From positions 124,001 through 188,000 of the forward strand of contig NZ_JAVHZV010000027.1 of assembly GCF_031119625.1 (NCBI RefSeq): a stretch of 64,000 nucleotides of DNA, read 5' to 3'. This DNA is from Pseudomonas sp. G34 (GTDB lineage Bacteria > Pseudomonadota > Gammaproteobacteria > Pseudomonadales > Pseudomonadaceae). The notes beneath the pieces were generated by a model that was given only the letters and a program-made list of their open reading frames with translations, was not told the DNA's origin and made no database searches. Below, piece after piece: positions 1 to 9,524 of this stretch. Both the position numbers and the translations under genes were made by a program. How positions within the stretch are numbered: position 1 is the stretch's first letter; each line of letters starts with the position of its first letter.

Positions 1-279
1 TGCCGCGACAACGGTATCGCCACCCTGATCAACCGGCCGTTCCAGCGCGCGCAGTTGCTCAGCCGGGTCAAGGGCAAGCCGCTGCCGGAGTGGGCCAACG
101 AGATCGACGCCACCTCCTGGGCGCAGTTGCTGCTCAAGTTCATCCTCGCCAACGAGGCGGTGACCGCGGTGATTCCGGCCACCTCCAACCCGCGTTACGT
201 GGTCGACAACCTCAAGGCCGGCCAGGGTCGCCTGCCGAATGCCGCGCAGCGCGAGCGCATCGTCCAGGCCTTCAGCTGA
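1..279 (+). CDS. Aldo/keto reductase, C-terminal fragment (cut by window edge)
   Basis: The window opens inside this gene; the visible 92 codons are in frame from base 1 and end at TGA. The residues match the C-terminal helical part of aldo/keto reductases: a run beginning NGIATLINRPFQ, then a segment on finding work for the enzyme lineage, AVIPATSNPRYVVDNL, that corresponds to the cofactor-phosphate-binding IPxTxNPxxxxxN stretch of this superfamily. Such enzymes are cytosolic NAD(P)H-dependent oxidoreductases acting on aldehydes and ketones. Substrate cannot be deduced because the barrel core and catalytic tyrosine lie outside the window. Confidence 0.8.
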   Translation, partial: CRDNGIATLINRPFQRAQLLSRVKGKPLPEWANEIDATSWAQLLLKFILANEAVTAVIPATSNPRYVVDNLKAGQGRLPNAAQRERIVQAFS

Positions 280-390
280 CCGCGCCTCGGGGCCTTGAGT
301 GGATAATTGCAGCGCCAGCGCTTGTCACGCCCGCTACGGTGGAGTATCTGTTCTCCCGCTGAGCCCTCAGATCACCACGGAAGCTCCCTG

Positions 391-1050
391 ATGCCCCTCG
401 ACGCCACCGCTAAACGCGCCACCACCGGCAAGCCGACTGGCCGCATCCGGCAGAAGAACGAAGAAGCGATCATCGCGGCGGCCGAGGAAGAGTTCGCCCG
501 CCACGGCTTCAAGGGCACCAGCATGAACACCATCGCCCAGGCGGTGGGCCTTCCCAAGGCTAACCTGCATTACTACTTCAGCAGCAAGCAGGGCCTGTAC
601 CTGGCCGTGCTGAGCAATATCCTGGCCCTGTGGGACAGCGCCTTCGACAACCTGAGCGCCGACGACGACCCCGCCGAGGCGCTGGAGCGCTACATCCGCG
701 CCAAGATGGAATATTCGCGGCGCTACCCCAAGGCCTCGCGCATCTTCGCCATGGAAGTGATCAGCGGCGGCGCCTTCCTGTCCCAGCACTTCGGCAAGGA
801 CCACCAGAGCTGGTTTCGCGAGCGCGCGGCGATCTTCGAACAGTGGATCGCCGCCGGCAAGATGGAGCCGGTCGACCCCACGAACCTGATCTTCCTGATC
901 TGGAGCAGCACCCAGTACCACGCCGACTTCGCCTCGGAAATCTGCCGGGTCAGCGGCCGCTCGCGCCTGACCAAGCCCGACTACCAGGCCGCCGCGGACA
1001 ACATGGTGCGCATCATCCTCAGGGGCTGCGGGCTGAAGCCGAGCGTCTGA
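391..1050 (+). CDS. TetR/AcrR-family transcriptional regulator (RutR/YcdC-like)
   Basis: Predicted 219-residue DNA-binding repressor. An N-terminal basic tail is followed by the TetR helix-turn-helix at about residues 25-70, including NTIAQAVGLPKANLHYYF, the classic recognition helix and following YYF. The C-terminal part resembles the YcdC/RutR ligand domain. The ATG at 391 is preferred to upstream in-frame starts because it begins just before the basic tail and follows AAGCTCCCTG. The stop codon overlaps the next gene's ATG by one base (TGATG), so the two genes are probably translationally coupled. In this family a RutR-type C-domain often means control of pyrimidine catabolism, but no rut or pyd genes are visible here, so the regulon is unknown. 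Confidence 0.85.
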   Translation: MPLDATAKRATTGKPTGRIRQKNEEAIIAAAEEEFARHGFKGTSMNTIAQAVGLPKANLHYYFSSKQGLYLAVLSNILALWDSAFDNLSADDDPAEALERYIRAKMEYSRRYPKASRIFAMEVISGGAFLSQHFGKDHQSWFRERAAIFEQWIAAGKMEPVDPTNLIFLIWSSTQYHADFASEICRVSGRSRLTKPDYQAAADNMVRIILRGCGLKPSV

Positions 1051-1637
1051 TGCCTTACCTGCTACTCGCCCCTTGCGACTACCGCGAGGAAATCCGCAAA
1101 AGCCGCTTTCTCGCCCAGGCCCGCGCCATCGCCAGCGCGGCGGATGCCCAGGCCTTCATCGAGCAGGTCAGCGACCCGGGCGCCTCGCACAACTGCTGGG
1201 CCTGGAAGCTTGGCCAGCAGTATCGCTTCAGCGACGATGGCGAACCCAGCGGCACCGCTGGCAGGCCGATTCTCGCCGCCATCGAAGCGCAGGGGTTCGA
1301 TGGCGTGGCCGTGGTGGTGACGCGCTGGTATGGCGGCATCCAGCTCGGCACCGGCGGCCTGGCCCGCGCCTACGGCGGCAGCGCCAACAAATGCCTGCAG
1401 CACGCCGAGCGTCAGGAACAGGTGCCGCGCACCGCCTGCGCCTGCCATTGCGGCTTCGCCGAATTGGCCCTGCTCAAATCACGCCTGGCCGAATTCGACG
1501 CCGTGCTGGAACAGGAAAGCTTCGATGCCGAAGGCGCCGAACTGCAGCTGGCCGTACCACGATCGCAGCTCGAAGGCCTGCAACGCCTGCTGGCCGATAT
1601 CAGTCGGGGGCGCAGCACCTTGCGCGTCATCGAGTAA
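1050..1637 (+). CDS. YigZ/IMPACT family protein
   Basis: 195 residues with the hallmark UPF0029 Impact fold. The N-terminal half contains SHNCWAW, DGEPSGTAGRPIL and the strongly conserved VVVTRWYGGIQLGTGGL, which are typical of YigZ. The C-terminal ferredoxin-like domain is about 60 residues long. The family is related to eukaryotic IMPACT, a regulator of Gcn2. The bacterial function is unsettled; nucleic-acid or ribosome association has been proposed. The gene starts within the stop codon of the TetR gene, so it is expressed from the same message. Length is normal for the family (about 200 residues). Confidence 0.88.
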   Translation: MPYLLLAPCDYREEIRKSRFLAQARAIASAADAQAFIEQVSDPGASHNCWAWKLGQQYRFSDDGEPSGTAGRPILAAIEAQGFDGVAVVVTRWYGGIQLGTGGLARAYGGSANKCLQHAERQEQVPRTACACHCGFAELALLKSRLAEFDAVLEQESFDAEGAELQLAVPRSQLEGLQRLLADISRGRSTLRVIE

Positions 1638-1667
1638 CCATCCACGCCTACTCGCCATGGAGACCCC

Positions 1668-2600
1668 ATGAAACCCCATCTGCTGATTCTCAACCCGCTT
1701 GGCGAAGCCAGTCTGGCGCGTATCGCCGAGCGATACCAGGTGACCCATGCCGCCAACGCGGCGGCACGCGAGGCGGCGATTGCCGAGCACGGGGCCAGCA
1801 TTCAGGCAGTGCTGACCATCGGCACCATCGGCCTGACCGGTGAGGAAATCGCCCGCCTGCCAAAGCTCGGCTTCATCGGTACCCTGGGGGTTGGCTACGA
1901 GAAGGTCGATATCGAAACGGCCCGCGCTCGCGGCATCGCCCTGAGCAACGGTGCTGGCAGCAACGCGGTGTGCGTCGCCGACCACGCCATGGCGTTGCTG
2001 CTGGCAGCGATTCGCGATGTGCGCCGTTTGGACAACGCCTGCCGCGCCGGCATCTGGCGCGACGCCCTGCCGATGACCGATGGCGTCAGCGGCAAACGCC
2101 TGGGCATCCTCGGCCTCGGCGCCATCGGCGAACAACTGGCCCGCCGTGCCGCGGCCTTCGCTATGCCGGTGGGCTATCACAATCGCTCAGCCAAACCAGG
2201 CAGCCCGCACCAGTACTTCGCCAGCCTGCTGGAACTGGCGCAGTGGTGCGACTGCCTGGTGATCGCCATTCCCGGCGGCGCCGCGACCCATCACCTGGTG
2301 AACGCCGAGGTGCTCGAAGCGCTGGGGCCCCAGGGTTATCTGGTCAACGTGGCGCGCGGCAGCGTGGTGGACACCGCGGCGCTGGGCAGCGCGCTGCGCG
2401 AGAAGCGCATCCGCGCCGCGGCACTGGACGTGTACGAAAGCGAGCCGCTACCGCCCAGCGAGCTGCTCGACCTCGACAACCTGACCATCACCCCACACGT
2501 CGGCGGCCACTCACCTCAGGCGCTGGAACAGTCGCTGAGCCAGTTTCTCGACAATATCGACCGGCACTTTCGCGGTGAGGCGCTGCTGACGCCGATTTGA
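1668..2600 (+). CDS. D-isomer-specific 2-hydroxyacid dehydrogenase
   Basis: 310-residue NAD(P)-dependent oxidoreductase that interconverts 2-oxoacids and D-2-hydroxyacids. The Rossmann nucleotide loop GLGAIG is at residues 149-154. The catalytic triad is recognisable as Arg230 in NVARGSVVD, Glu259 in the ESEP segment and His277 in PHVGGHS. Length fits glyoxylate/hydroxypyruvate reductase-like members (about 310-330). It lies 30 bp after the YigZ gene on the same strand and may share its transcript. The exact substrate (glyoxylate, hydroxypyruvate, phosphite or another) cannot be read from sequence. A repeat block follows the stop codon. Confidence 0.88.
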   Translation: MKPHLLILNPLGEASLARIAERYQVTHAANAAAREAAIAEHGASIQAVLTIGTIGLTGEEIARLPKLGFIGTLGVGYEKVDIETARARGIALSNGAGSNAVCVADHAMALLLAAIRDVRRLDNACRAGIWRDALPMTDGVSGKRLGILGLGAIGEQLARRAAAFAMPVGYHNRSAKPGSPHQYFASLLELAQWCDCLVIAIPGGAATHHLVNAEVLEALGPQGYLVNVARGSVVDTAALGSALREKRIRAAALDVYESEPLPPSELLDLDNLTITPHVGGHSPQALEQSLSQFLDNIDRHFRGEALLTPI

Positions 2601-2646
2601 AAGAGTTATGGCTTGGAAAGGTAAGCAAGGCGGACATCGGCCTACT

Positions 2647-2713
2647 GTGGGAACGGGCCATGCCCGTGACTTTTCGCGGGCATGGCCCACTCCCACAGGT
2701 AATACGCTCCAGA
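2647..2713. repeat. REP-like palindrome, copy A1
   Basis: The core is an inverted repeat: GGAACGGGCCATGCCCGTGA, a short TTTT loop, then CGCGGGCATGGCCCACTCCCAC, followed by AGGTAATACGCTCCAGA. The same unit recurs at 2898-2964 in the same orientation, and related palindromes occur near 46763, 51722 and 52998. Palindromes of this GGGAGCGGGC...GCCCGCTCCC type are the usual REP elements of Pseudomonas intergenic regions. Confidence 0.85.
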
Positions 2714-2794
2714 CCGTAGGGTGGATGACGCTTCACCCATCCACCGTTCCCGTTACCGCAATGGTGGACAAAAAGAGCGTTGTCCACCCTACGG
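2714..2794. repeat. Imperfect palindromic repeat, copy B1
   Basis: About 81 bp beginning CCGTAGGGTGGATGACGCTT and ending TTGTCCACCCTACGG. Its two ends are imperfect inverted repeats (GTAGGGTGGAT versus GTCCACCCTAC), so it can fold into a long hairpin. Copy B2 at 2815-2894 differs by a single missing T in the middle. Confidence 0.85.
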
Positions 2795-2814
2795 AATGAA
2801 GCCAAGCCGAAAGA

Positions 2815-2894
2815 CCGTAGGGTGGATGACGCTTCACCCATCCACCGTTCCCGTACCGCAATGGTGGACAAAAAGAGCGTTGTCCACCCTACGG
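2815..2894. repeat. Imperfect palindromic repeat, copy B2
   Basis: Near-identical second copy of the B unit at 2714-2794, in the same orientation and separated from it by 20 bp. The central CCGTTCCCGTTACCGC of B1 reads CCGTTCCCGTACCGC here. Together A1-B1-B2-A2 form a compound intergenic block between the hydroxyacid dehydrogenase gene and the convergent lipoprotein gene. Confidence 0.85.
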
Positions 2895-2897
2895 GTT

Positions 2898-2964
2898 GTG
2901 GAAACGGGCCATGCCCGTGACTTTTCGCGGGCATGGCCCGCTCCCACGGGTAATACGCTCCAGA
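2898..2964. repeat. REP-like palindrome, copy A2
   Basis: Second copy of the A unit, same orientation as 2647-2713, with GAAACGGGCC and GCTCCCACGGG variants. It closes the A-B-B-A block that fills most of the 428 bp between genes ending at 2600 and 3029. I see no coding sequence in that gap. Confidence 0.85.
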
Positions 2965-3028
2965 TGGCAGATGGGGCGGGCCGCGTAGGCGCTAGCCTCA
3001 AACATCACCCGCGCCCGGTCAAACTACC

Positions 3029-3322
3029 CTACCCACCGCCACTCACCTGCAAGCCGATCCCCAGCGCCTTGGCCAGCGACAGCGGCAACAACAGGGTATC
3101 GAGCAGCGCGCTGGCGGGTAGATCCACAGCGGCGTATCGCGGCGCCTCGGCACCGAAGCGCTCGCGCGAGCAGCAACCGCCCTGCAGCGCGTACCAGTCC
3201 AGCCGCGTGCCGGCGTACACCACCGGCGCGCCGGGTTTGGCGGCGTCGAGGGTGCGAGCGGTGGCGCAGCCGCCCAGTTGCAGGCAGGCCAGCACCAGCA
3301 GCCAGCTCGTGCGCCTAGTCAT
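3029..3322 (-). CDS. YceK/YidQ-family (DUF1375) outer-membrane-type lipoprotein
   Basis: 97-residue predicted lipoprotein. The signal sequence begins MTRR, has a hydrophobic core, and ends in a lipobox LGGC with the lipidated cysteine at residue 19. The mature part has the YceK-family motifs [11 protein letters not shown] and [21 protein letters not shown] six bases upstream (3328) is an alternative start; the ATG is chosen because it puts the Arg-Arg signal start in the usual place. The 5' end overlaps the 3' end of ubiX by 8 bp, so it is probably the last gene of an mpl-ubiX operon. The function of the family is unknown. Confidence 0.82.
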   Translation of the reverse strand: MTRRTSWLLVLACLQLGGCATARTLDAAKPGAPVVYAGTRLDWYALQGGCCSRERFGAEAPRYAAVDLPASALLDTLLLPLSLAKALGIGLQVSGGG

Positions 3323-3953
3323 CGCCACTGTTGAGGTGATGCTCGCCCCAGCGCGGCAGCATGTCCTGGGGGATGTTCAGGCAGTTGAGGATGCGCGCGA
3401 CCACGAAGTCGACCAGGTCATCCAGGGTCTGGGGCTGGTGATAGAAGCCCGGCGAGGCCGGCAGGATGGTCACGCCCAGGTTGGACAGCTTGAGCATGTG
3501 CTCCAGGTGAATGCTCGAATACGGAGCCTCGCGCGGCACCAGGATCAGTTGGCGGCGCTCCTTGAGGGCGACGTCGGCGGCACGCTCGATCAGATTGTTG
3601 CAGGCACCGGTGGCAATCGATGACAGCGTGCCAGTGCTGCACGGCACTACCACCATGGCCGACGGCGCGCCGGAGCCGGACGCCACCGGCGCCATCCAGT
3701 CTTCCTTGCCGTACACGCGAATCTGCCCGTCGGTGGCGCCGGTGTATTCGGTGAGAAAGGCCTGCATGGCCTGGGGCTTGGCCGGCAGGCTGACGTCGGT
3801 CTCGGTGGCCATCACCAGTTGCGCGGCCTTGGAGATCAGGAAGTGCACCTCCCGATCCTCGCGCACCAGGCAGTCGAGCAGGCGCAGGCCGTACTGGGCG
3901 CCCGAGGCGCCAGTCATGGCGAGAGTAATCCGTTCTGGCCCTGCCATGCTCAT
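3315..3953 (-). CDS. ubiX: Flavin prenyltransferase UbiX
   Basis: 212 residues. UbiX joins dimethylallyl phosphate to FMN to make the prenylated flavin cofactor used by UbiD decarboxylase in ubiquinone synthesis. The flavodoxin-like core starts with [12 protein letters not shown], the FMN-binding loop of the family. Later come [16 protein letters not shown] and [20 protein letters not shown], which carry conserved catalytic and phosphate-contacting residues. Its ATG overlaps the stop of mpl by 4 bp (ATGA), so it is translationally coupled to it. The mpl-ubiX pair is conserved in pseudomonads. Length is normal. Confidence 0.95.
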   Translation of the reverse strand: MSMAGPERITLAMTGASGAQYGLRLLDCLVREDREVHFLISKAAQLVMATETDVSLPAKPQAMQAFLTEYTGATDGQIRVYGKEDWMAPVASGSGAPSAMVVVPCSTGTLSSIATGACNNLIERAADVALKERRQLILVPREAPYSSIHLEHMLKLSNLGVTILPASPGFYHQPQTLDDLVDFVVARILNCLNIPQDMLPRWGEHHLNSGDD

Positions 3954-5302
3954 GCCTCCAGCGCCTTGGCCAGCTTGCCGTGCAAGCCGCCGAAGCCGCC
4001 ATTGCTCATGATCACCACCTGGGTGCCGGGGCGCACCCGCGCCTTCACGCCGTCGATGATGGCCTCAAGCGAGTCGCATACCTGGGTCGGATTGGTCGCC
4101 CCGGCAACGGTGGCTGCCAGATCCCAGCCGAGGTTCGCCGGCGCGTACCAGAACACCGCATCGGCCTGCACGGCGGACTCGGCCAGGCCGTCGCGGTGGG
4201 CGCCAAGCTTCATGGAATTGGAGCGCGGCTCGATCACCGCGATGATCTGCTCGTCGCCCATCCGCTTGCGCAGGCCGTCGAGGGTGGTGGCGATGGCCGT
4301 CGGGTGGTGGGCGAAGTCGTCATAGACGGTCACGCCGTTCACCTCGGCGACCTTTTCCATGCGCCGCTTGGCGTTGATGAATTGGCCCAGCGCCTCGATG
4401 CCCAGCGCCGGCAGCACGCCAACGTGACGTGCCGCCGCTAGCACCGCCAGGGCGTTGGCGACGTTGTGCTGGCCGGTCAGTTGCCAGTCCACCACACCCT
4501 CGACCTTGCCGTCGAAACTCACCTCGAAGCGCGAACCGTCGGCACTGAGCAGACGTGCCTGCCATTGGCCGCCTGCGCCGGTGGTCTGCACGGGCGTCCA
4601 GCAGCCCATCTGGATCACCCGCGCCAGCGCGCTTTCGCTGGCCGGATGGATGACCAGGCCTTCGCCGGGAATGATCCGCACCAGGTGATGGAACTGCCGC
4701 TCGATGGCGGCCAGGTCGGGGAAGATGTCCGCGTGGTCGAATTCGAGATTATTGAGGATGGCGGTGCGCGGGCGGTAGTGGACGAACTTGCTGCGCTTGT
4801 CGAAGAACGCACTGTCGTACTCGTCGGCCTCGACCACGAAGAATGGCGTATCGCCCAGCCGCGCGGAAATCCCGAAGTTCTGCGGTACGCCGCCGATCAG
4901 GAAGCCCGGCGCCATGCCGGCGTGCTCCAGTACCCAGGCGAGCATGCTCGAGCTGCTGGTCTTGCCGTGGGTGCCGGCCACCGCCATCACCCAGCGGCCC
5001 TGCAGCACATGGTCGGCCAGCCACTGCGGGCCGGACACATAGGGCAGGCCCTTGTTGAGCACGTATTCCACCGCCGGGTTGCCACGGCTCATGGCGTTGC
5101 CGACCACCACCAGATCCGGCGCCGGCTGCAGGTGCGCGGGGTCGTAGCCCTGCAGCAGCTCGATGCCCTGGGCTTCGAGCTGGGTGCTCATCGGCGGGTA
5201 GACGTTGGCATCGGAGCCGGTGACGCGGTGGCCCAGTTCCTTGGCCAGCACGGCGAGCGAGCCCATGAAGGTGCCGCAAATGCCGAGAATGTGGATATGC
5301 AT
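3950..5302 (-). CDS. mpl: UDP-MurNAc:L-Ala-gamma-D-Glu-meso-DAP ligase Mpl
   Basis: 450-residue cytoplasmic ligase that recycles the murein tripeptide by attaching it to UDP-MurNAc. The N-terminal Rossmann domain starts [16 protein letters not shown]. The ATP loop GTHGKTS is at residues 110-116, followed by the Mur-ligase middle domain and a C-terminal domain with [10 protein letters not shown]. The [12 protein letters not shown] start and overall length separate it from MurC. First gene of an mpl-ubiX-lipoprotein cluster with short overlaps. Confidence 0.95.
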   Translation of the reverse strand: MHIHILGICGTFMGSLAVLAKELGHRVTGSDANVYPPMSTQLEAQGIELLQGYDPAHLQPAPDLVVVGNAMSRGNPAVEYVLNKGLPYVSGPQWLADHVLQGRWVMAVAGTHGKTSSSSMLAWVLEHAGMAPGFLIGGVPQNFGISARLGDTPFFVVEADEYDSAFFDKRSKFVHYRPRTAILNNLEFDHADIFPDLAAIERQFHHLVRIIPGEGLVIHPASESALARVIQMGCWTPVQTTGAGGQWQARLLSADGSRFEVSFDGKVEGVVDWQLTGQHNVANALAVLAAARHVGVLPALGIEALGQFINAKRRMEKVAEVNGVTVYDDFAHHPTAIATTLDGLRKRMGDEQIIAVIEPRSNSMKLGAHRDGLAESAVQADAVFWYAPANLGWDLAATVAGATNPTQVCDSLEAIIDGVKARVRPGTQVVIMSNGGFGGLHGKLAKALEA

Positions 5303-5411
5303 GAAAACCTCGAAAACAGGCGCGCCACAGGCCGTGCGAGCCGGGTGAAAACATGGCCGCAGATTAGCACAGCGGCGCCCGGCACCCAGCGGCGATAATC
5401 AGGTGGCGCCG

Positions 5412-5501
5412 ATGCTCCGGGAGTCGCTGCTCCGGGAGTCGATCAGCCTCGTCGAGGACAGACAGCTCAACAACCAGGTGCTGCCCATCAACGCCGAGTA
5501 A
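5412..5501 (+). pseudogene. Possible gene remnant with in-frame 15-bp tandem repeat
   Basis: A 29-codon open stretch begins ATG at 5412 and ends TAA at 5499-5501. It contains two tandem 15-bp units (5414-5428 and 5429-5443, one mismatch) that give LRESL-LRESI. The tail reads VEDRQLNNQVLPINAE. There is no ribosome-binding site and no recognisable domain, so it looks like the end of a decayed gene rather than a functional one. The 266-bp gap between mpl and the MtfA-like gene otherwise shows nothing. Confidence 0.2.
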
Positions 5502-5569
5502 CGCCTGGGCGCTTGCGGTCGGCGGGCGGCCTGTTAAGGTGACCGCCACTCCCCCACCGAGCCGTTTCC

Positions 5570-6439
5570 ATGTGGTCGTTTAGCGCCTGGCGCCGTCGGC
5601 GCGTCCTCTCCCGTAACCCTGTCAGCGCCAGCAGCTGGGCCACCGTGCGCGGGCGCCTGCCGATTCTCGATGGCCTCAGCAGCGAAGAAGAGCAACGGCT
5701 GCGTGAACGCGCCGTGCTGTTTCTGCACAGCAAACACCTGACCACCCTGCCCGGCCTCGAACTGGACAACGACGATCGCCTGGCCCTGGCGGTGCTCGCC
5801 GAATTGCCGCTGCTCGGCCTGGCCGAGCTGAACTGGTACCAGGGTTTCCACGAGGTGATTCTCTACCCGGACGACTTCGTCAGCCCCCAGCGCCACCGCG
5901 ACTCCGGCGGCATCGAGCACGAATGGGACGGCGAACACAGCGGCGAAGCCTGGCAGCAGGGCCCGGTGATTCTTGCCTGGCCCGGCGTACAGGCCAGTGG
6001 CAACTGGGAAGGCTACAACCTGGTGATCCACGAACTGGCCCACAAGCTGGACATGCTCGGTGGCGACGCCAACGGCCTGCCGCCACTGCACAGCAACATG
6101 GACGTCAAGCAATGGGCCAGCGCCATGCAGCAGGCCTTCGACAGCCTGAACGCCGAGCTGGATGCGGATGACGAAGCGCAGACCGCCATCGACCCCTACG
6201 CCGCGGAAAACCCCGCCGAATTCTTCGCGGTGACCAGCGAATATTTCTTCAATGCGCCCGACCTGCTCGACCAGGCCTTCCCGGCGGTCTACGAGCAACT
6301 GCGCCTGTTCTATCGGCAAGACCCATTGGCACGTTTGCGCCGCCTGCAGGTCGAACACCCGGACTATCAGCACGCCACGCCCGCGCCCACCGATACGCCA
6401 GATGGCCGTAATGGCAACGACGCGGGAATCCACCTATAA
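5570..6439 (+). CDS. MtfA-family zinc-dependent peptidase
   Basis: 289 residues. MtfA (YeeI) of enteric bacteria binds the glucose regulator Mlc and has metal-dependent aminopeptidase activity. The zinc motif HELAH is at residues 154-158 in [18 protein letters not shown], and a downstream [15 protein letters not shown] supplies the third ligand region. [13 protein letters not shown] near residue 36 is also typical of the family. It starts with ATG at 5570 and has no signal peptide, so it is cytosolic. The end of the gene carries the promoter region of ppa. Whether an Mlc-like partner exists in this organism is unknown. Confidence 0.88.
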   Translation: MWSFSAWRRRRVLSRNPVSASSWATVRGRLPILDGLSSEEEQRLRERAVLFLHSKHLTTLPGLELDNDDRLALAVLAELPLLGLAELNWYQGFHEVILYPDDFVSPQRHRDSGGIEHEWDGEHSGEAWQQGPVILAWPGVQASGNWEGYNLVIHELAHKLDMLGGDANGLPPLHSNMDVKQWASAMQQAFDSLNAELDADDEAQTAIDPYAAENPAEFFAVTSEYFFNAPDLLDQAFPAVYEQLRLFYRQDPLARLRRLQVEHPDYQHATPAPTDTPDGRNGNDAGIHL

Positions 6440-6440
6440 T
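6435..6440 (+). promoter_or_regulatory. Probable -10 box of ppa
   Basis: A perfect TATAAT sits 38 bp upstream of the ppa ATG and overlaps the stop codon of the upstream gene. A weak -35 candidate (TGGCAA, 6412-6417) lies 17 bp before it. Confidence 0.55.
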
Positions 6441-6477
6441 CGCGCCACTTTTTTTGGCGCACATCAGGGAGTCACCC

Positions 6478-7005
6478 ATGAGCTACAGCAAGGTTCCGGC
6501 TGGTAAAGACCTGCCGAACGACATCTACGTCGCTATCGAAATCCCGGCCAACCACGCGCCGATCAAATACGAAATCGATCACGACACCGACTGCCTGTTC
6601 GTTGACCGGTTCATGGCCACCCCGATGTTCTACCCGGCCAACTACGGTTTCATCCCGCACACCCTGGCCGACGACGGTGACCCCCTCGACGTGCTGGTCG
6701 TGACCCCGTACCCGGTCGCCCCAGGCTCGGTGATCCGCGCTCGCCCGGTTGGCGTGCTGCACATGACCGACGAAGCCGGTGGCGACGCCAAGCTGATCGC
6801 GGTTCCCCACGACAAGCTGAGCAGCATCTACAAAGACGTTCAGGAATACACCGACCTGCCTCCGCTGCTGATCGAGCAGATCAAGCACTTCTTCGAGAAC
6901 TACAAGGATCTCGAGAAGGGCAAGTGGGTCAAGGTCGAAGGCTGGGGCAACGCTGACGCGGCCCGCGCCGAGATCACCAAGGCGGCTGCTGCTTATCAAA
7001 AGTAA
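6478..7005 (+). CDS. ppa: Inorganic pyrophosphatase
   Basis: 175-residue family I soluble pyrophosphatase, which hydrolyses PPi from biosynthetic reactions to phosphate. The start [18 protein letters not shown] is characteristic. The metal-binding signature [10 protein letters not shown] (Asp-rich loop) and flanking [11 protein letters not shown] are intact. The ATG follows a CAGGGAG ribosome-binding site. The gene is monocistronic: it has its own -10 box upstream and a strong terminator directly downstream. Confidence 0.97.
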   Translation: MSYSKVPAGKDLPNDIYVAIEIPANHAPIKYEIDHDTDCLFVDRFMATPMFYPANYGFIPHTLADDGDPLDVLVVTPYPVAPGSVIRARPVGVLHMTDEAGGDAKLIAVPHDKLSSIYKDVQEYTDLPPLLIEQIKHFFENYKDLEKGKWVKVEGWGNADAARAEITKAAAAYQK

Positions 7006-7022
7006 GCACAACCTGCCTTACG

Positions 7023-7047
7023 AAAGCCGGCCACAAGCCGGCTTTTT
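7023..7047 (+). terminator. Rho-independent terminator of ppa
   Basis: Stem AAAGCCGGC / GCCGGCTTT with a 5-base loop CACAA, followed by a T-run, starting 17 bp after the ppa stop codon. Confidence 0.9.
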
Positions 7048-7153
7048 ATTGCCCGAAAAAGCTGATGCCGCTGCCCCCATGGGGCGTTATGGGCCGACGC
7101 ACCCAGCGTAATACGCAGCAGATCCCCGTCACCTCACTGGATGGACTTGAAGG

Positions 7154-7962
7154 TCATGGCGGCGTATTCAGGGCTTCCAGCGCCCGCGCCAGGCTGGCCC
7201 GGGACAGTTCGCCGAGGTGGCTGCCCAACAGGCGGCCCTCGGCGTCGTAGAACAGGGTGGTGGGCAAGGCCCGCGAGCCGACCAGTTGCCCCAGGCCGCC
7301 GTCGCTGTCGAGCAGCACGTTGTCCAGTTGCAGCGCCTGGCTGGCGAGATAGGCACTGACTTCGCCTGCGCCCTCGCCCTGGTTGGCGAACACGAAGGTC
7401 ACCCCGGGATGCTCACGCTGCGCCTCGGCCAGCACCGGCATTTCGCGCCGACAGGGCGGGCACCAGGTGGCCCAGAGGTTGATCACCATGGGTTGGCCGA
7501 GCTTCTCGCGCAGTTCCACCGGTTGCCCCCGGACATCGCGCAGGGCCAGTTCCGGCAGGCGCTTGCCCTGCTCCAGGTTATCCAGCAGCAGGCTACCCAG
7601 CCCCCACACCAGCAGGCCCACCGCCATGCCTGCGGCCAGGGCGCGGCGCATCGCCGCCTGACGCCACAGGTACCAGGCGCCCAGCAAGCCTGCCGCCAGT
7701 AAACCACCCCAGGCGATGAAGCCGCCGTCACGAATGTCGATCACCCGCCAGGGCGCATCCTGGTAATGCTCGAAGTAGCGCACGACGAAGGCCAGCCGCG
7801 CGCCCAGCAGCGCCGTCAGCAGCAGGCGGAAGATCAGCCTCTCCGGATTGACCTGGCGGCTGCGCCCCAGCCACCAGCCGACCAGGGTGGCCAGCAACAG
7901 GCTCACCAGCAGCAACACATGGCCAACGCCAAGCGCCAGCGGCCCTATATCTATCGTCAACA

Positions 7963-7963
<1 letters not shown>
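7154..7963 (-). CDS. Membrane Lgt-like / TlpA thioredoxin fusion protein
   Basis: 269 residues. Residues 1-125 form about four membrane segments resembling part of prolipoprotein diacylglyceryl transferase (GARLAFV...GGFIAWGGLLAAG). The Lgt catalytic histidine of the HGG motif is Trp here (W85), so acyl transfer is unlikely. Residues 135-269 are a TlpA/ResA-type thioredoxin domain with active site WCPPC (167-171) and cis-proline loop LPTT (P234), probably facing the periplasm. The ATG overlaps the stop of the fisR-like gene (TGATG). I infer a thiol or persulfide reductase role next to sulfur oxidation genes. A generic cytochrome-maturation-like disulfide role is the alternative. Confidence 0.85.
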
Positions 7964-9261
<1,298 letters not shown>

Positions 9262-9306
9262 GGGCTTGGTCACGAATTCCGGGGGTGTCCGCATCCTGCG
9301 GCGCAC

Positions 9307-9349
9307 TGCCAAGACTGTCAATTGGCAGCGCCAACTCTGCCAGATGGCA
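9307..9349. promoter_or_regulatory. Candidate activator (UAS) sites for the FisR-like regulator
   Basis: Two inverted pairs of TGCCA/TGGCA lie in the divergent intergenic region: TGCCA 9307-9311 with TGGCA 9323-9327, and TGCCA 9338-9342 with TGGCA 9345-9349. The near-palindrome CTGTCAATTGGCAG (9315-9328) overlaps the first pair. They sit about 110-150 bp upstream of the -24 element, the usual distance for enhancer-binding proteins. Assignment to this regulator is inference. Confidence 0.5.
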
Positions 9350-9455
9350 TGAGCAACGGCAGCTCATCCCGGCGAGTCCATTCGAACGCGTTAAATACAG
9401 GATAAAACCCTTTAAAAATCAAACGACTAGCGCAACACCACAAGAGCAGACGGAT

Positions 9456-9471
9456 TGGCACAGCAGTTGCT
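9456..9471 (+). promoter_or_regulatory. Sigma-54 (-24/-12) promoter of the sulfur oxidation operon
   Basis: TGGCAC-N5-TTGCT matches the RpoN consensus TGGCAC-N5-TTGCW at every defined base, with invariant GG and GC 10 bp apart. It ends 53 bp before the ATG of the dioxygenase gene and points towards it. This agrees with the divergent sigma-54 activator gene. Confidence 0.9.
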
Positions 9472-9524
9472 GCCCTGCTGGTCACCATGAGCGGCCCAGC
9501 AAAGGCCCCATCAGGAGACAGAAC

